Made by a program: the position numbers and the translations under genes. The notes beneath the pieces are model-generated. The model did no database searches and had not been told where the DNA came from. It was given only the letters and a program-made list of their open reading frames with translations. From Aquila chrysaetos chrysaetos (taxonomy: Eukaryota > Chordata > Aves > Accipitriformes > Accipitridae), in contig NC_044006.1 of the NCBI RefSeq assembly GCF_900496995.4, forward strand, positions 20,296,214-20,360,213: a stretch of DNA of 64,000 bases, given 5' to 3'. Of this stretch, positions 25,961 to 38,000 are shown piece after piece. Within the stretch, counting starts at the first letter, position 1. The number at the start of each line of letters is the position of its first letter.

Positions 25961-26910
25961 AGGGGACTTACACACAAGAGTGTGTGCACGCATGTGTGAG
26001 CACCTAGGCGTGCCTATGGAGTGGGCCTGCGCAGTAAGCGTGCACCTGTGTAGTGGAGGTGCCTGCTTACATGCCTGGGTGCCTGCGGAAGGATGTGAGT
26101 CTTTGCATGTACTTGTGGAAGCACGCAGGCATGCATGGGTGTGCAAGCTGAGGTGTGGTGTACCTCAGTGAGCGTTTTCCATCCATGATTTTTTGTATTT
26201 TATCCAGTTTCATAGAACTCAAGGGTAGGGAGCAGACAGTCCATCAGAGTGCTACCTAGGAGCACGCAGGAGCCGCTGTCGTACACAAGTGCTTAGGCAC
26301 AGGGAACTATGTGTCTGTATGTACGTACGTACACACAGGTGCATGTCAAAATCTCACAAGTGCTTGGATATTTTCACGTATATATGTGTATGAAGGTTTA
26401 TGCTAAGACATCAAATGTCTATCTGCAGAAAATGTGCATATTTGAATGTCTGTTTGACAGTGTACCTGAGTGTGCACCCAGGTCTATTTTTATATGTGAA
26501 TAGTCCGAGGAAGCAGTTTCAGTTGTAAAGTGTGTGGTAAGAGGTATAGTGTTTGCACATACTTGATGAAGTGTGGATAGCAAAATGCCTTGTATCAAGG
26601 TTGGCGAAGCCTGTTGCCTGTATCATAGATAACAGAGAAAACGTGCTTGTCTGTTCATGTTTTATCAGTATAATACTGCCTGCATTACTGAGAGAATGTG
26701 TTATGTGAAAATTTTATTTAAAAGTATAGATGTCACATGTATCTTCACGTGTCTGTCTCATACAGCTACTATGCCAGATTAACATGTATATTTGCATATT
26801 TGCATACAGTAGCATGTGTCTGTTCTGCAGTGCTTTTGTTTGCCATCTGAGAATGCATGACTGCACATTTTTAATTGGGGAGCATATGTAGGCCAATTGG
26901 TAAGTATAGT
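25961..26910 (+). repeat. Degenerate TG-rich tract
   Basis: Plus strand dominated by imperfect GTGTGC/ATGTGT/CACACA words (for example GTGTGCACGCATGTGTGAGC and TGTACGTACGTACA), fading rightward. It looks like a decayed TG-repeat or minisatellite. No gene recognised. Confidence 0.5.
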
Positions 26911-27852
26911 CCATTGTCATGTATGTGGTATATGTTTTGTAGATCTAGTCTTGCAATGCATTGATTGTTATTGCTCAGTGACTGTGGGTAACAGTGAAAG
27001 ACATGCTCTTTTGCTGAAGATTTCCTACTAATATGGTATATTTTCATCTGTCAGTTCCCTGTGGTTTCAATAGTTAGCATCATGTCCTCAGAGTCTTTAA
27101 AGGACTGAAATTAATGCCATGCTAATGAGTCTGTCTCGCTACATGGTTTAAATGAGTTGAAGAAAGCCTGCATTTAAAATTTTATTCCTTAATAATATTT
27201 TTAGATGAAATGTGAAACAAGCATCAGGGTAAGAGTTCTCACATTTGGCACTATGCCTCAATCTGTGATCTTAAGGGAGCAGCTCCAGTGGGAATGCCAG
27301 GATAGTTCAAACTCTGGACATATTTGCTGGTTGACTTGTCAGTTACCAGTGCGAGTAGAGGTCAAATTCATGGTGGCACTTTCATTTTCCCCAAGACAAA
27401 GACTACCATCTTAATCAAGAACTTCAGAAACCTCCACTTGAGCCGCTGATGCAGTGATAACATTTATTGTTCAGTCAAGCTCCATTTGGAAGCTGAAGTC
27501 AAACTTCCATATATGTAACTTAACTGAGAGTTCTCCTGCCCAGTTCGTACTTTATTATCTATTGAAAAAATAATAAAAATATGAAGGACATTTTTTATTA
27601 ATGACAGAATGATGAATGCATCAGGGTTCGATTTGGGAGTTTAGTTATGGGACACATGTAAGTCATTGCTTTTCATGTATCCCAGAAGATAGGAAGCCTG
27701 ATTTGATGTCATTAGAGTTGAAGCTCTTTAATCAGTATTTTTCTGAAACAGTCCACTGTTACAGCAGCTGTCTTCCCATCCAAGGTCCCTGTGGCCATTC
27801 TGAACAGATTAATTATAAGCTTGAAAAATTGTTGAGGACAAAAGATTTTGAA
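26911..27852. other. Sequence between TG-rich tract and solo LTR
   Basis: About 0.9 kb with no ORF of note. Could contain untranslated NME8 exon or intron sequence if transcription starts in the GC-rich block. Confidence 0.55.
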
Positions 27853-27857
27853 GACCC

Positions 27858-28761
27858 TGTTATGGGTTTGTGTGGCATGGTTTTTTTGGTAGCAGGGGAG
27901 GGGGCCGCAGGGGTGGCTCCTGTGAGAAGCTGCTAGAAGCTTCCCCGGCTCCAAGTCAGACCCGCCGCTGGCCCAGGCTGAGCCCATCAGGGTCGGCGGT
28001 AGCGCCTCTGGGAGAACAGATTTAAGAAGAGGAACCGGCAGTGAGTGGGGGATTGGAATGTGAGAGGAACACCGATGCAGATAACGAGGTCAGCGAAGAA
28101 GGAGGGGGAGGACGGAGGAGGTGGATGCCCCTGTAGCCTCTGGTGAGACGGCAGGCTGTGCCCCCCCAGCCCATGGAGGGGAGCGGGGGAGCAGAGGCCC
28201 CCGAAGATGGCCATGACTCCATGGGAAAGCCTGCGCTGGAGCAGTTTGTGACTGAAGATCAGCCTGCGGAAAGGACTCACGTTGGAGATGTTCGTGGAGG
28301 ACTGTCTCCCGCGGGAGGGACCCCACGGTGGAGCAGGGGACGGGTGAGGAGTCCTCCCCCTGCGGAGGAAGGAGCGGCAGAGACAAGGTGTGGCGAGCTG
28401 ACCCCAACCCCCGTCCCCTGTTCCTCTGCGCCGCCGCGGGGAGGAGGTGGAGAGAACCGGGAGTGGGGTTGAGGCGGGAAGGAGGGAGGGCTGGGGGGAA
28501 GGTGTTCTAAGGTTGGGTTTTACTTCCTAATATCCTTGTTCTGTTTCGACTTGTAGTAAATTAAATTGATTTTGTTTCTTCCCCAAGCTGAGCCTGTCTT
28601 TTGCCCGTGACCATAAGCGGTGAGTGATCCCTCCCAGTCCTTGTCTTGACCCACGAGCTTTTCTTTATTTTTTCTCCTCATCCCACCGGGGCCGGCGTGG
28701 GGGGAGGAGTGAGCGAGAGGCTGCGTGGTGCTTTGTTACCGGCTGGGCTGAAACCACGACA
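27858..28761 (+). mobile_element. Solo LTR with distinct U3, upstream of NME8
   Basis: 904 bp from TGTTATGGGTTTGTGTGGC to GCTGAAACCACGACA with the perfect duplication GACCC at 27853-27857 and 28762-28766. The last about 110 bp (CATCCCACCGGGG..., GGCTGCGTGGTGC, the terminal ACCACGACA) match the other two LTRs, while the 5' part is different and GC-rich. ATTAAA at 28560-28565 is a likely LTR poly(A) signal. Same orientation as NME8. Open frames inside it are not genes. Confidence 0.88.
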
Positions 28762-29023
28762 GACCCTAACAGATTAAGAAACTAAATTTTATTCTATTTC
28801 CTGTGCTATGTGGGTTTTGCAAATAAATTGTATATTGCTACACAGAAGTCTGGCGTGGGGTGTTAACTGCCATTGTTGTAGGGGCTTCAGTTGAGTTAAT
28901 TTTTAAGGGAATCGGAAGGCAGTGCTGTGTTGAAAACCATATAAATCAGTTCTGCATGTCACATGTTCTTTTAAAAAACTGTTAAATGTGCTTCATATTT
29001 TGATATGTTTCCTACAATCACAG

Positions 29024-29060
29024 GGAAATGGCAGGCAAGAAGAAAGAAATCCAGTTCCAG
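29024..29060 (+). CDS. NME8: NME8 coding exon 1 (start codon exon)
   Basis: An acceptor-like CTACAATCACAG precedes GGAA and the ATG at 29028, so this exon is probably spliced to a 5' untranslated exon further upstream. It encodes residues 1-11 ([11 protein letters not shown]) and ends phase 0 at a GTATAC donor. The following intron is only 92 bp. Confidence 0.88.
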
Positions 29061-32000
29061 GTATACATTCTAATTACTTGAACAATTCTAGAGATTAATA
29101 GATTTTTTTCTGCCATTTTAAGATGTTAAAATGACAATTCATTTTACTTCAGGCCATAATAACCAGTCAAAACCAGTGGGATGAAATGTTGCTGACAAGA
29201 GGTGTAGTAGGTACTAACTTACTATTTTCTGTTTAATGTCTCAAGAAGATATGTACAGTTCAGTGTCTCATGAAGATATGTACAGTTTTTCATACTTATA
29301 TATCATATCATCTTTAATAGATACTTGTCATAAATCTAGACTAGTGCTATATTATTTCTTAAAGAAAGGCTATATTAATATATTTATAAATGTATGTATT
29401 CTGTTATGAATATAAACTGTCATCTATGATAAATACTTTTCACAAATCATATTATCCATTATTTTATCCACTGTTTTACACCAATGTTTAGAAAATACCT
29501 TTCCAATATGGTATTCTGTATGGTAGGGGGTTGGGCACTTTTGTGGAAGTTTTTCGCTAAAATCTTGAACAGACTAAATTAGTACTGTACAGTTGTACTT
29601 AGAAGTTAATTGGTCAGCATTCCTGAGAGCGCGTGTCCTATGATGTGTATTATCCCGTTTTCAGTTTGCTCAGTCCAATAACAATGTCTCCTAGGTCTCC
29701 TAGGAATTGTGTTTAGATAGAAGGAACAAATCTGTAATGGGATCATATGTACAGATGAATAGTAATGGGAAAGAAATGATCTGCATGGGCTCAGGGAGGT
29801 AAAAATCCTGTAGAATACAGATCTAGATAAGAATGAAAACCAACAGTGGAAAAAGAAAAAGAAAAATTAAAAGGAAAAGGAATATGAGAGAAATGTAGCT
29901 GTTTGGATTAATCATCTCAAACAGTATTGTGAAGTAGGTTGTTGATGTCAAAAATGATTGAAATAAAAGAGGAAACCATGATGTATCCACTGAATACATT
30001 GATGTATTCATGATGCATTCATTCATTGACTAGCAGAGGACTGAAAGATGCATGTGAACGCCTTCCCAGTACTGTTCCAACACACTCATAAATGTGTCTC
30101 CTTTTATAAGTTCCACAAGTCAGCTCTTTGTAATTCCAAACTATTACATTTTAGTGATAGATGTGTATCAAGCTTGGTGTGGTCCTTGCAAAGCTGTGGT
30201 GAATTTATTCAGAAAACTGAAGAACGAGTTTGGTGAAGATGATGTGTTGCATTTTGGGGTGGTAAGGATGTGAATTCTGTCTGGAACTTTATTTACGTTT
30301 TATTTTAAATATATCTTTTTATCTGTCTGCATATACAGAGCTTTCATTTTACTGTCCTTATACTGAGTCATCATAGTTTTGGCCTGGTTGCCTCTTCTGC
30401 ATATCTCCTCGTCAGACTTTGTTTAGAGGTAGAATAGAAATGGTAACAAATATCGAAGGAGCTATAATAGAAAGGGAGCCAATATCCCACAACTTGTTTT
30501 CCTTGATAAGATTGCAGAAACATTCAAAAGCCAGACTATATGATTTTTAGTTTTAAGTCTCCACGTTATGGATTATCACATTTAAAATTCTTACATCCCT
30601 GAAAAATGCTGTTACATCTTTTCCCCAAATATTCCCTTGTATTTCATTTTTAAGAGAACAAAAAGGGGGAATTGAAAAATAAATTATCACAAAACTGTAG
30701 TAGTAAAAATATTCCTCTACACTAGCAGTATAAAATAGGAGGTATACATCATATTTAAAGTAGATCAATTTGTTTCACAGATTCAGTTCCTCCCAGATGT
30801 TGACCAAGCTCATCCTTTTTCATGTTACTGAAAACTTTCAATTGCCTGATCAAGGCATTTTTTGCAGAAAATACATGTATTTTTTTATACACAGAAAAGC
30901 AGGCAGTTATGTTCAGAGATAATCTCAAGTGCTTTCATACAGTTGACCACATCACGAAGAACTTAATACAGTGGATAACCTCTTCCATCAAGACTGTGTG
31001 GACTGCTTCCTCATTTATGTATGTTATTGTAACCTACATGAGAAAACAGTATTAGGATAAGGTATTTTTCCATGATTAGCTGCTGTAATATGAAGGGAGG
31101 CCAATCCCATGTTACCAAACCCATTCTTTCTTCATCACCAGCAAGTGCCGTAAAGACTGCTAGTTGTGTTTAAGACTGCAGTTTGAGTGTGTAACACCGA
31201 AGTATATAAGACTGCAGTTTTCTTGCAGGCAAAATGGTTTATATGTATATATATGCATACATATACACACTTTAAATAATCTTTTTCATCTGACTTCAGG
31301 CAGAGGCTGACAGCATTCCAACTCTGCAACCATTTAGGAATAAATGTGAACCTGTCTTTCTTTTTTGTGTTGTAAGTACATCACATCAGTTTCTTTTAAT
31401 GTGCTGCCTACTTTTGCTTTAATTTTTCAGTAGATTAAAAAGAAATGTGAAGCTGTATAAATCAGATCTTTACATTTTACAGTATGTAGGATCATATCAT
31501 CAGATGTTTACTTGAGGCTGTTTCCCATGCTGAAATCTGTGGTTCTCGAGCACATTTTTGTTGTGGCTGCTGTACATACAGCCACAGAAGATTTGTGGTA
31601 GCCACAGTTTTGGTAGTTACTTAGTGAGAAATCCATGGAAGTTTTTTCCAGGGTTGCCTCACATAAAGTACCTACACCAAAATGACCATTTTATGCACAC
31701 TTTCCCTCAGGGAAAAAGACTTTACATTTCCTGCTACTTTCAGGTTTTTAAGAGAAACAAATAAAATTGCATTTCTCACACCTGTGCAATTGCAACAATT
31801 AATAATATATTTATTATCTCTCACTGATGGATACAGGAGGATTGTTCTGCTAGGACTCCACTGTAGAACACTGCTCACTTAGGAGGCGGTGGGTTTTTTG
31901 ACTTCAGGGTGCTACAATTTGAATTCCCACAACTAGGGGCCAAGAACAACGATACTTTTGGGACACTTTCAGGTTTGAATCTGAATGCTGGCCAAGTGAA

Positions 32001-35000
32001 GTTAGCAGTATCTTTGATCACCAGTAGTTAGCTTCAGTATGGTGCGCCTGAATGTGGTAGAGCACCCACTGAAAAATGTAACACAAATAAAAAGATAGAA
32101 AACTCCATGTTACAGAAATTAAGAGCTAGTAAATTCTGTATTTGCATTTATTTCTGACTGTACTATTAATGGTGAGCCTAGAAATAAACATGGAAAATTA
32201 GGTGGAGAAGAAAGGGAGGAAGTAAAACAAGAAAGGTTCATCCTGAACTAGTAGAGGCAGTAGTAGCTTTGGTATTCACTTCAGTGGGCATAGGAAGTAG
32301 TCCTGTTGCTGGAAAAAATAGTGAGATATAGCATGTTCCAAAACTTAAATAAATGTGTAAACTAAGTGACGAGAACTCACCAAGAGTATTATTTTCTCTT
32401 TTACAGAATGGCAAAATTATTACAATAGTGAGAGGTGTAAATGCTCCTCTTATAAGTAAGAAAATAACAGAGCTAGTGCAAGAAGAGAGGGAAATTGCAG
32501 CCGGACAGAAGGAACGTGACGAGGTACTCACAAAACAAATATTTAAATATAAATGAGTATTTTTATTACACTTACATGGTTTCTCTAAATGCCTGTGATA
32601 GTGGGTTTGGTAACGTTTAATTTTTTGTATTTTTTTCTTAACAGTAAAGTGACATATGTGAGGGGTTTTTTTTTTTTAGAAATTTCCATTAAATGGTACT
32701 TTATAAAAGCTTAAGAAATTTACAGGTTAGCCTGTTAATGCAAGGAATGGAGAGATGGACAAAATGTCACTAACATGTAAGAGTTTTAGTCATCTTTTTT
32801 CTTTCAGGACTAAGTATTTTTCATATATAACTTAATAGCAATACATCATATGAAACAAATACAGACATGGGAAATAATCATGTCTTATTGCTTGTTTTGA
32901 GTGAAAATGGAGATCAAAGAACTCCGCTTACAGTAAAAGGAAACTTTAACAAACTGTAGTTCAGTTAAGGAAAATGAGGCTAACCCAAGGTCTTTCTTAC
33001 AATTGCTTGCTTTCCAGGGTAGCAAAGATGATCTTAGGTTAAACTAAAAACGTTGTAAAGATCTGACAGTCTGTTTGGTGACTTCAGTTTCGCACTGGTG
33101 ATGTATTTTTACTCTATTTACAATTACTTTAGGTAGATGAACTTGTTTTCCTAGAAGAGAAATCATCGGAAGAGACGGTTGAGGAGCCTGTACCTGAGGG
33201 TAGATATATTTGATTTATTTTAGAAATGTTAACAGAAAGAAAAAGAACAAATGTCTTTTTAGTTATTTGATTAAGAATCGGGTATGTCCAGCACTAACAG
33301 ACCTTCCTTTGATTGAGTTAATAATATGAGAGGCTATGATTGAGGATATCAAATGGAGGGGAAGCTCTCTTCTGTAAGGAATTAAGATATCGGACTGTCA
33401 TCATTAGTATTTTCACCCCCTCTTTGGGAACCTTCATACTTCAGGTCCCTGGCACATAGCAGCAGTGCTATGTGCCAGGAAATTTTCTTGTGTAAAACCA
33501 ATGCCTGAAAGTCACTTCTACACAGTCCCTGTGTTAGCTATGCACTTTTGTTGAGGTGGTGTTTGTTAACCCTTGGATGTTCTGCAGGAATACAAAGATG
33601 GGGGCAACCTGAGAGGATTGGAAGAATTAATCTGTGAAGGAATGGCATGCCTTGTATCTCAGATTATTTTTAATTAACTTTCACCAGATTAAAGAACAGA
33701 CTTACATATAAGCATAAATCCACAATAGTAGGATAAGGTTCCAAAAAGATGGAAAAATAAGCACCATCCTCTTTGTGAGTTTCATGTCTATGATTTATCT
33801 CAGGCTTGTCATGAGCTGAGACCTACATCTTTTCTATTCTTATTGTTACCTGTGGCTACTGAAGCTTCCTACTACTTCATGTATACGCAGAATGCCATTT
33901 GGCAACATTGAGATGGAATAAACTCCTCCATCCTCTCCTTCTTCTTGATCTTGCCTTTTTTTTCGTGTAAGAAGGCATTAGATCACAGTTGCGGATTAAG
34001 TCATGTCCCTTCTTCCTCTTCATGCCTTCTTTATTGTATGGTTCAAGTGACATATTCCTGGCCTCAGCTTTAGCCTATTTTTTTTCTCATAAACCCTCTG
34101 AGATCTAGTCGTACAGTATCACAAATCCTTCAGCAATTATGTACAGACTTCACACTAATCAATGGAACCTAAATGTGCAACAAAATCAGGGAACAGAGTT
34201 TTCAGCTTGGGTTCAGCTTGAGGTTAGGGGATCCTTCAGAAGCCATAATACACTGACATTTTGTGGGAATATTTTCCTTACCACAGGCAGGTGCCTATGA
34301 GTGTTTTCTAGTATAGGAACCAAAGTAGTAGCCTGGTGTTTCTGTTAGAGCGATCATTAAGTTCTTCTACAGTGTTTGGGATCTGATTGAATTACCTTCT
34401 AATGTTTAACTGTACGCTTCACATTCTGCAAAGATGATGTAGTTTATGTTCTCTTCTGACCACTTTCTGTCATTTTGCAGGGATCTGTACGCTATGGGTG
34501 TTGTAACAGTATGTCTACAACCAGGAACACCTGTTGTTTTAAACATTAGATTGTGTTAGCAAGCATGTGTTACTTCAGCATCCACAATCCAAGGAAACAA
34601 ACATCTACTATGACAAGAAATGTGTATTTTACTGGAAATCTCCAATATTCATACAGATTTTCACTTAGTGAATTTTCCTTAGTAATATTAATTCCTTTCA
34701 AATTTCTAGTCTTGTACATACAGAGCTCCGTAGACAAAGCATCCATCTTAAACTGCAGTTTTTCCACCACACCTAGCTGCATGCAAACCATTTCTCCACC
34801 ATATTACCCAAAACATCAGTGGTTCATCAGGAATGTGGATTCCAGGGATGGCCAAGGATGGTCCTGCACTCCAAGACATGCTTTAAATTCTGGAGTCCCT
34901 TATTTTTTGGAACCACTGTTTGGCCATCTCAATATTAAAATGGAGAATTATTTAGAGAAACCCACTTGTAACTAATGGAAAATTTAGTTGTGTATTTATT

Positions 35001-38000
35001 TTGATAAATGTATTCATTGACACATGATTTTTTCCCTTTTTCAGAAGTAGTAGTCAGATATTCTGTTGGAATTATAAAACCTGATGATGTCTTAAAGGGA
35101 CGTGTAGAAGAAATTAAACAAAAGGTAGACAGAATTTGAAAAGATTCATTCATCCTATTTAGTTAAGATGCGTAGTAGCAAGATGTAAGATTAAGTAGAT
35201 CCTAATTTATGCCCAGGCTTTAGAACAAGATCTGTTAATGCTTCTCTGATAAGGATGATAAAAGCATTATAATTTTGACCTGAAATAATATGGTGTTCAG
35301 ATTGATACTATTGCTTTAATATTTTATGTCATTAGATGAGGTGTGACTTTGATTTATACCGTGCCGATCAGCGACACATGAAATCTGCAAACAGAAAAGT
35401 GTCTTTTTTCCCTCATATCACAATAGAAACAAGAGCTAGAGATTGTGGTGGTGAAGTTAATTCTTCACATAACATCTTAAAGAATTGTAGGCACACAAAA
35501 ATCAACTAACCAATTTCTTATGGAAGAGAGAGTGTGTGTGCAGACAGATGTGACAACATATGTGTGTAGATGATAAGGCTAATTCATGTGCACTAGTAAT
35601 TGTACACTAATATTTGTCAGTAGTGCAATATTTGTTCGTGCAGTGAAGAATGTGATTCCAGCAAGTATGCCAGGGTGCGTCCAAGAATTCGGTATTTGTT
35701 TTAGCCATCACACAGTGAAAGAAAAATTCTTTTGCTTTCCAGAATATGATACAATAGTAAAGCTCATTGCAATTACAGGAATTTCTCACTGTTTCTGTTA
35801 AAAAATATGCCTCATAACACTAGATTTCAAGATAAAATTATGCTAATTTCAAAAAGGATTATGGCAGGGCCAGTGACTTTTGCAGGAAGGAAAACTGGAG
35901 CACTGTATAGGTTGTTTCTGCAATTACTCTACCTTGGCCAGAAAGGAAAGAAGCTCAGTAAAGGCAAAAAAAGCAGGCTGTGCTTGAAAGCAATTTAGCT
36001 GGAGCCGGGCAGCTGCTCCTTGGCTTTGCCTTTGCACTGCCTTATGAGGTGTGTACACATACTGTTTCCACACTCAGCCTTGTCGAAGGCAGTCTGGAAG
36101 CACTCGGCAGCATCGTAGGGGCTTTTAAAGAGCAAAGTGCTGGTAAGCAGATTAATATTGGTGTGTGATCAGTACTGGGGCTGGGCAGTGCCTTTGTTGT
36201 TTAAATATCAGTATGTGGTATAAACCTCATACCAGTGGACTGTGAATTTTGATATAAGTCATGTAAGTGTCCATCTCTTACACATACTTGAATTTAGTGC
36301 AGTAATGTAACTTAAAATTGATAATCATAAAATACATTTCATTTTTGTTTATTTGCTGTTTCTAAAGCCAAGTAGTTTAGCCTAATACAACAACTGTTGA
36401 CAAGTACACATTTATATGACTACTATGATTATAATACCGGTTATAATAACATTTTTAGAACTGGTTGCATGTTAATCACTCACAATGGTTAAAATGAGTT
36501 TATTCAATGTAAAATAAAAGGGATTATTAAGTACTGAAGGAATACATACATTGAACTGCACTGTATTTTTCACAAACATTAACTTAGTGAGTGTTATAAT
36601 CCTGAATTTAGTGAAGTGCTTTGAAAAGCTGGAACTTCAGTTTAGGCAAACGTAGCAGTTATATTTGCAATACTTCAGAGAATTTTAAACTTAAGATAGC
36701 TTCCAAAATTAATCAATCTTTAGATTTACAGTAACATATGATTTTGTATATATCCATTCTCAAATTCCACCAAGTAATAACTGAATAATTGCAGATTAGA
36801 GATGCAGGATTTGACATTGAAAAAGCAGAAGAGAAAATGCTAACTGAAGAGCAGATCAGAGTGTTCTATGCCCGGAATAAAGAACAGGTAAAAACAAACT
36901 AAAAGCTAAACAAAAGGAACAGGTAAAACATATCATTGTAGCTATATGTGTTCGCAAATCTCTGTCTTGTGAATTTTTAGTATGTTGAAGAACTGAATTA
37001 ATGTAGACTTTGTACACAGAAAAAAGCAGATATTATCAGAAAAAAGGAGGTAGTATCTCTCTTTTTTTCTTATTGATTCATAAAAATATGGCTTGGTAGA
37101 ACTCTAATATTCCAACTGAATTAAACTGAACTCCAATTAAATACCAAAAGATTTTGTAGTCCTTTCTGTTATTAGAATGTGTATGACCCTTAGTCGTGGC
37201 CCTAAACATAGGCTGTTCAGTGCTGAAATGTAGCATGTTACCAAAATCCAGTGTCATCTATATGACAGTATGTATCTATTTGACATGTACTCTTCCAGAC
37301 AGAAAATAAGTGGCAGTATATATTACGTTTTTTCTTCTTTACAGCTTTTATCATGGGATAGTACTAGGAATAAGCACATGCACAGGCAGAAAAAGAAAGC
37401 ATCTTCATTGAAGTTTATTTTTCTGGCCCTATCCTATATTAGGGGACAACAAATAGCTAAGAACAGACAGAAAGTTCAAGAAAACAATGAAATTATATTG
37501 GTCACCACTAAATGGCAGTGGTCTAGCAAACTATCACCTGGATATTGTCAAGTGCTTTGGCAGTATGATAGCTAAAGTTAACTCTACAGAAGGATCTGAA
37601 TCACAAAAATGAAGCTGCTTAGCAAATATTTATACCTTCTCCTATTTAAGATCTGCGTAAGATAGAGGCTGGAATTATATGCAGACAACTAGTTTGTTTG
37701 ATATTATTAGAAGGACCAATGGAAGGGATCAATGAAAGGGTTGGCATAATGAAAAGAAGCTGGGAAAGTGTTCTTGTGGCATTCCAAATGAATGAGACAA
37801 GATGGTTCCTGCTGAAGCCAGAGGGAGAAAAGAAATCTGATAATAATCACCAGATGGCTGCCCTATGGTTTAGAAAGGAAGTAACAGGGAGAGCTTGTAA
37901 GGAGTCATGAAGAGCTTGGTTTTGGCAAAGCTGGGATTGTAGTTTAGACAGAGGCAGTTTTGAAATAGAGGTAAAAATAAGTCATCTTCATGAGAACAGC

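Noticed and set aside
25505-26146. 213-codon minus-strand ORF, rich in Cys, His, Thr and Pro
   Set aside because: It spans the GC-rich block and the TG-rich tract; the residues follow from CA/TG repeats and high GC, and no domain is recognisable.
1-28000. Expected neighbour GPR141
   Set aside because: Its single long coding exon would appear as an ORF of about 300 codons with seven membrane segments; none is present, so it lies outside the window.
28143-28510. Plus-strand ORFs of 109 and 60 codons
   Set aside because: They lie wholly inside the GC-rich solo LTR and reflect its composition.
29028-29060. NME8 as a pseudogene because its exons are short and scattered
   Set aside because: All 15 exons keep frame, GT-AG sites and active-site motifs, with no stop across 578 codons.
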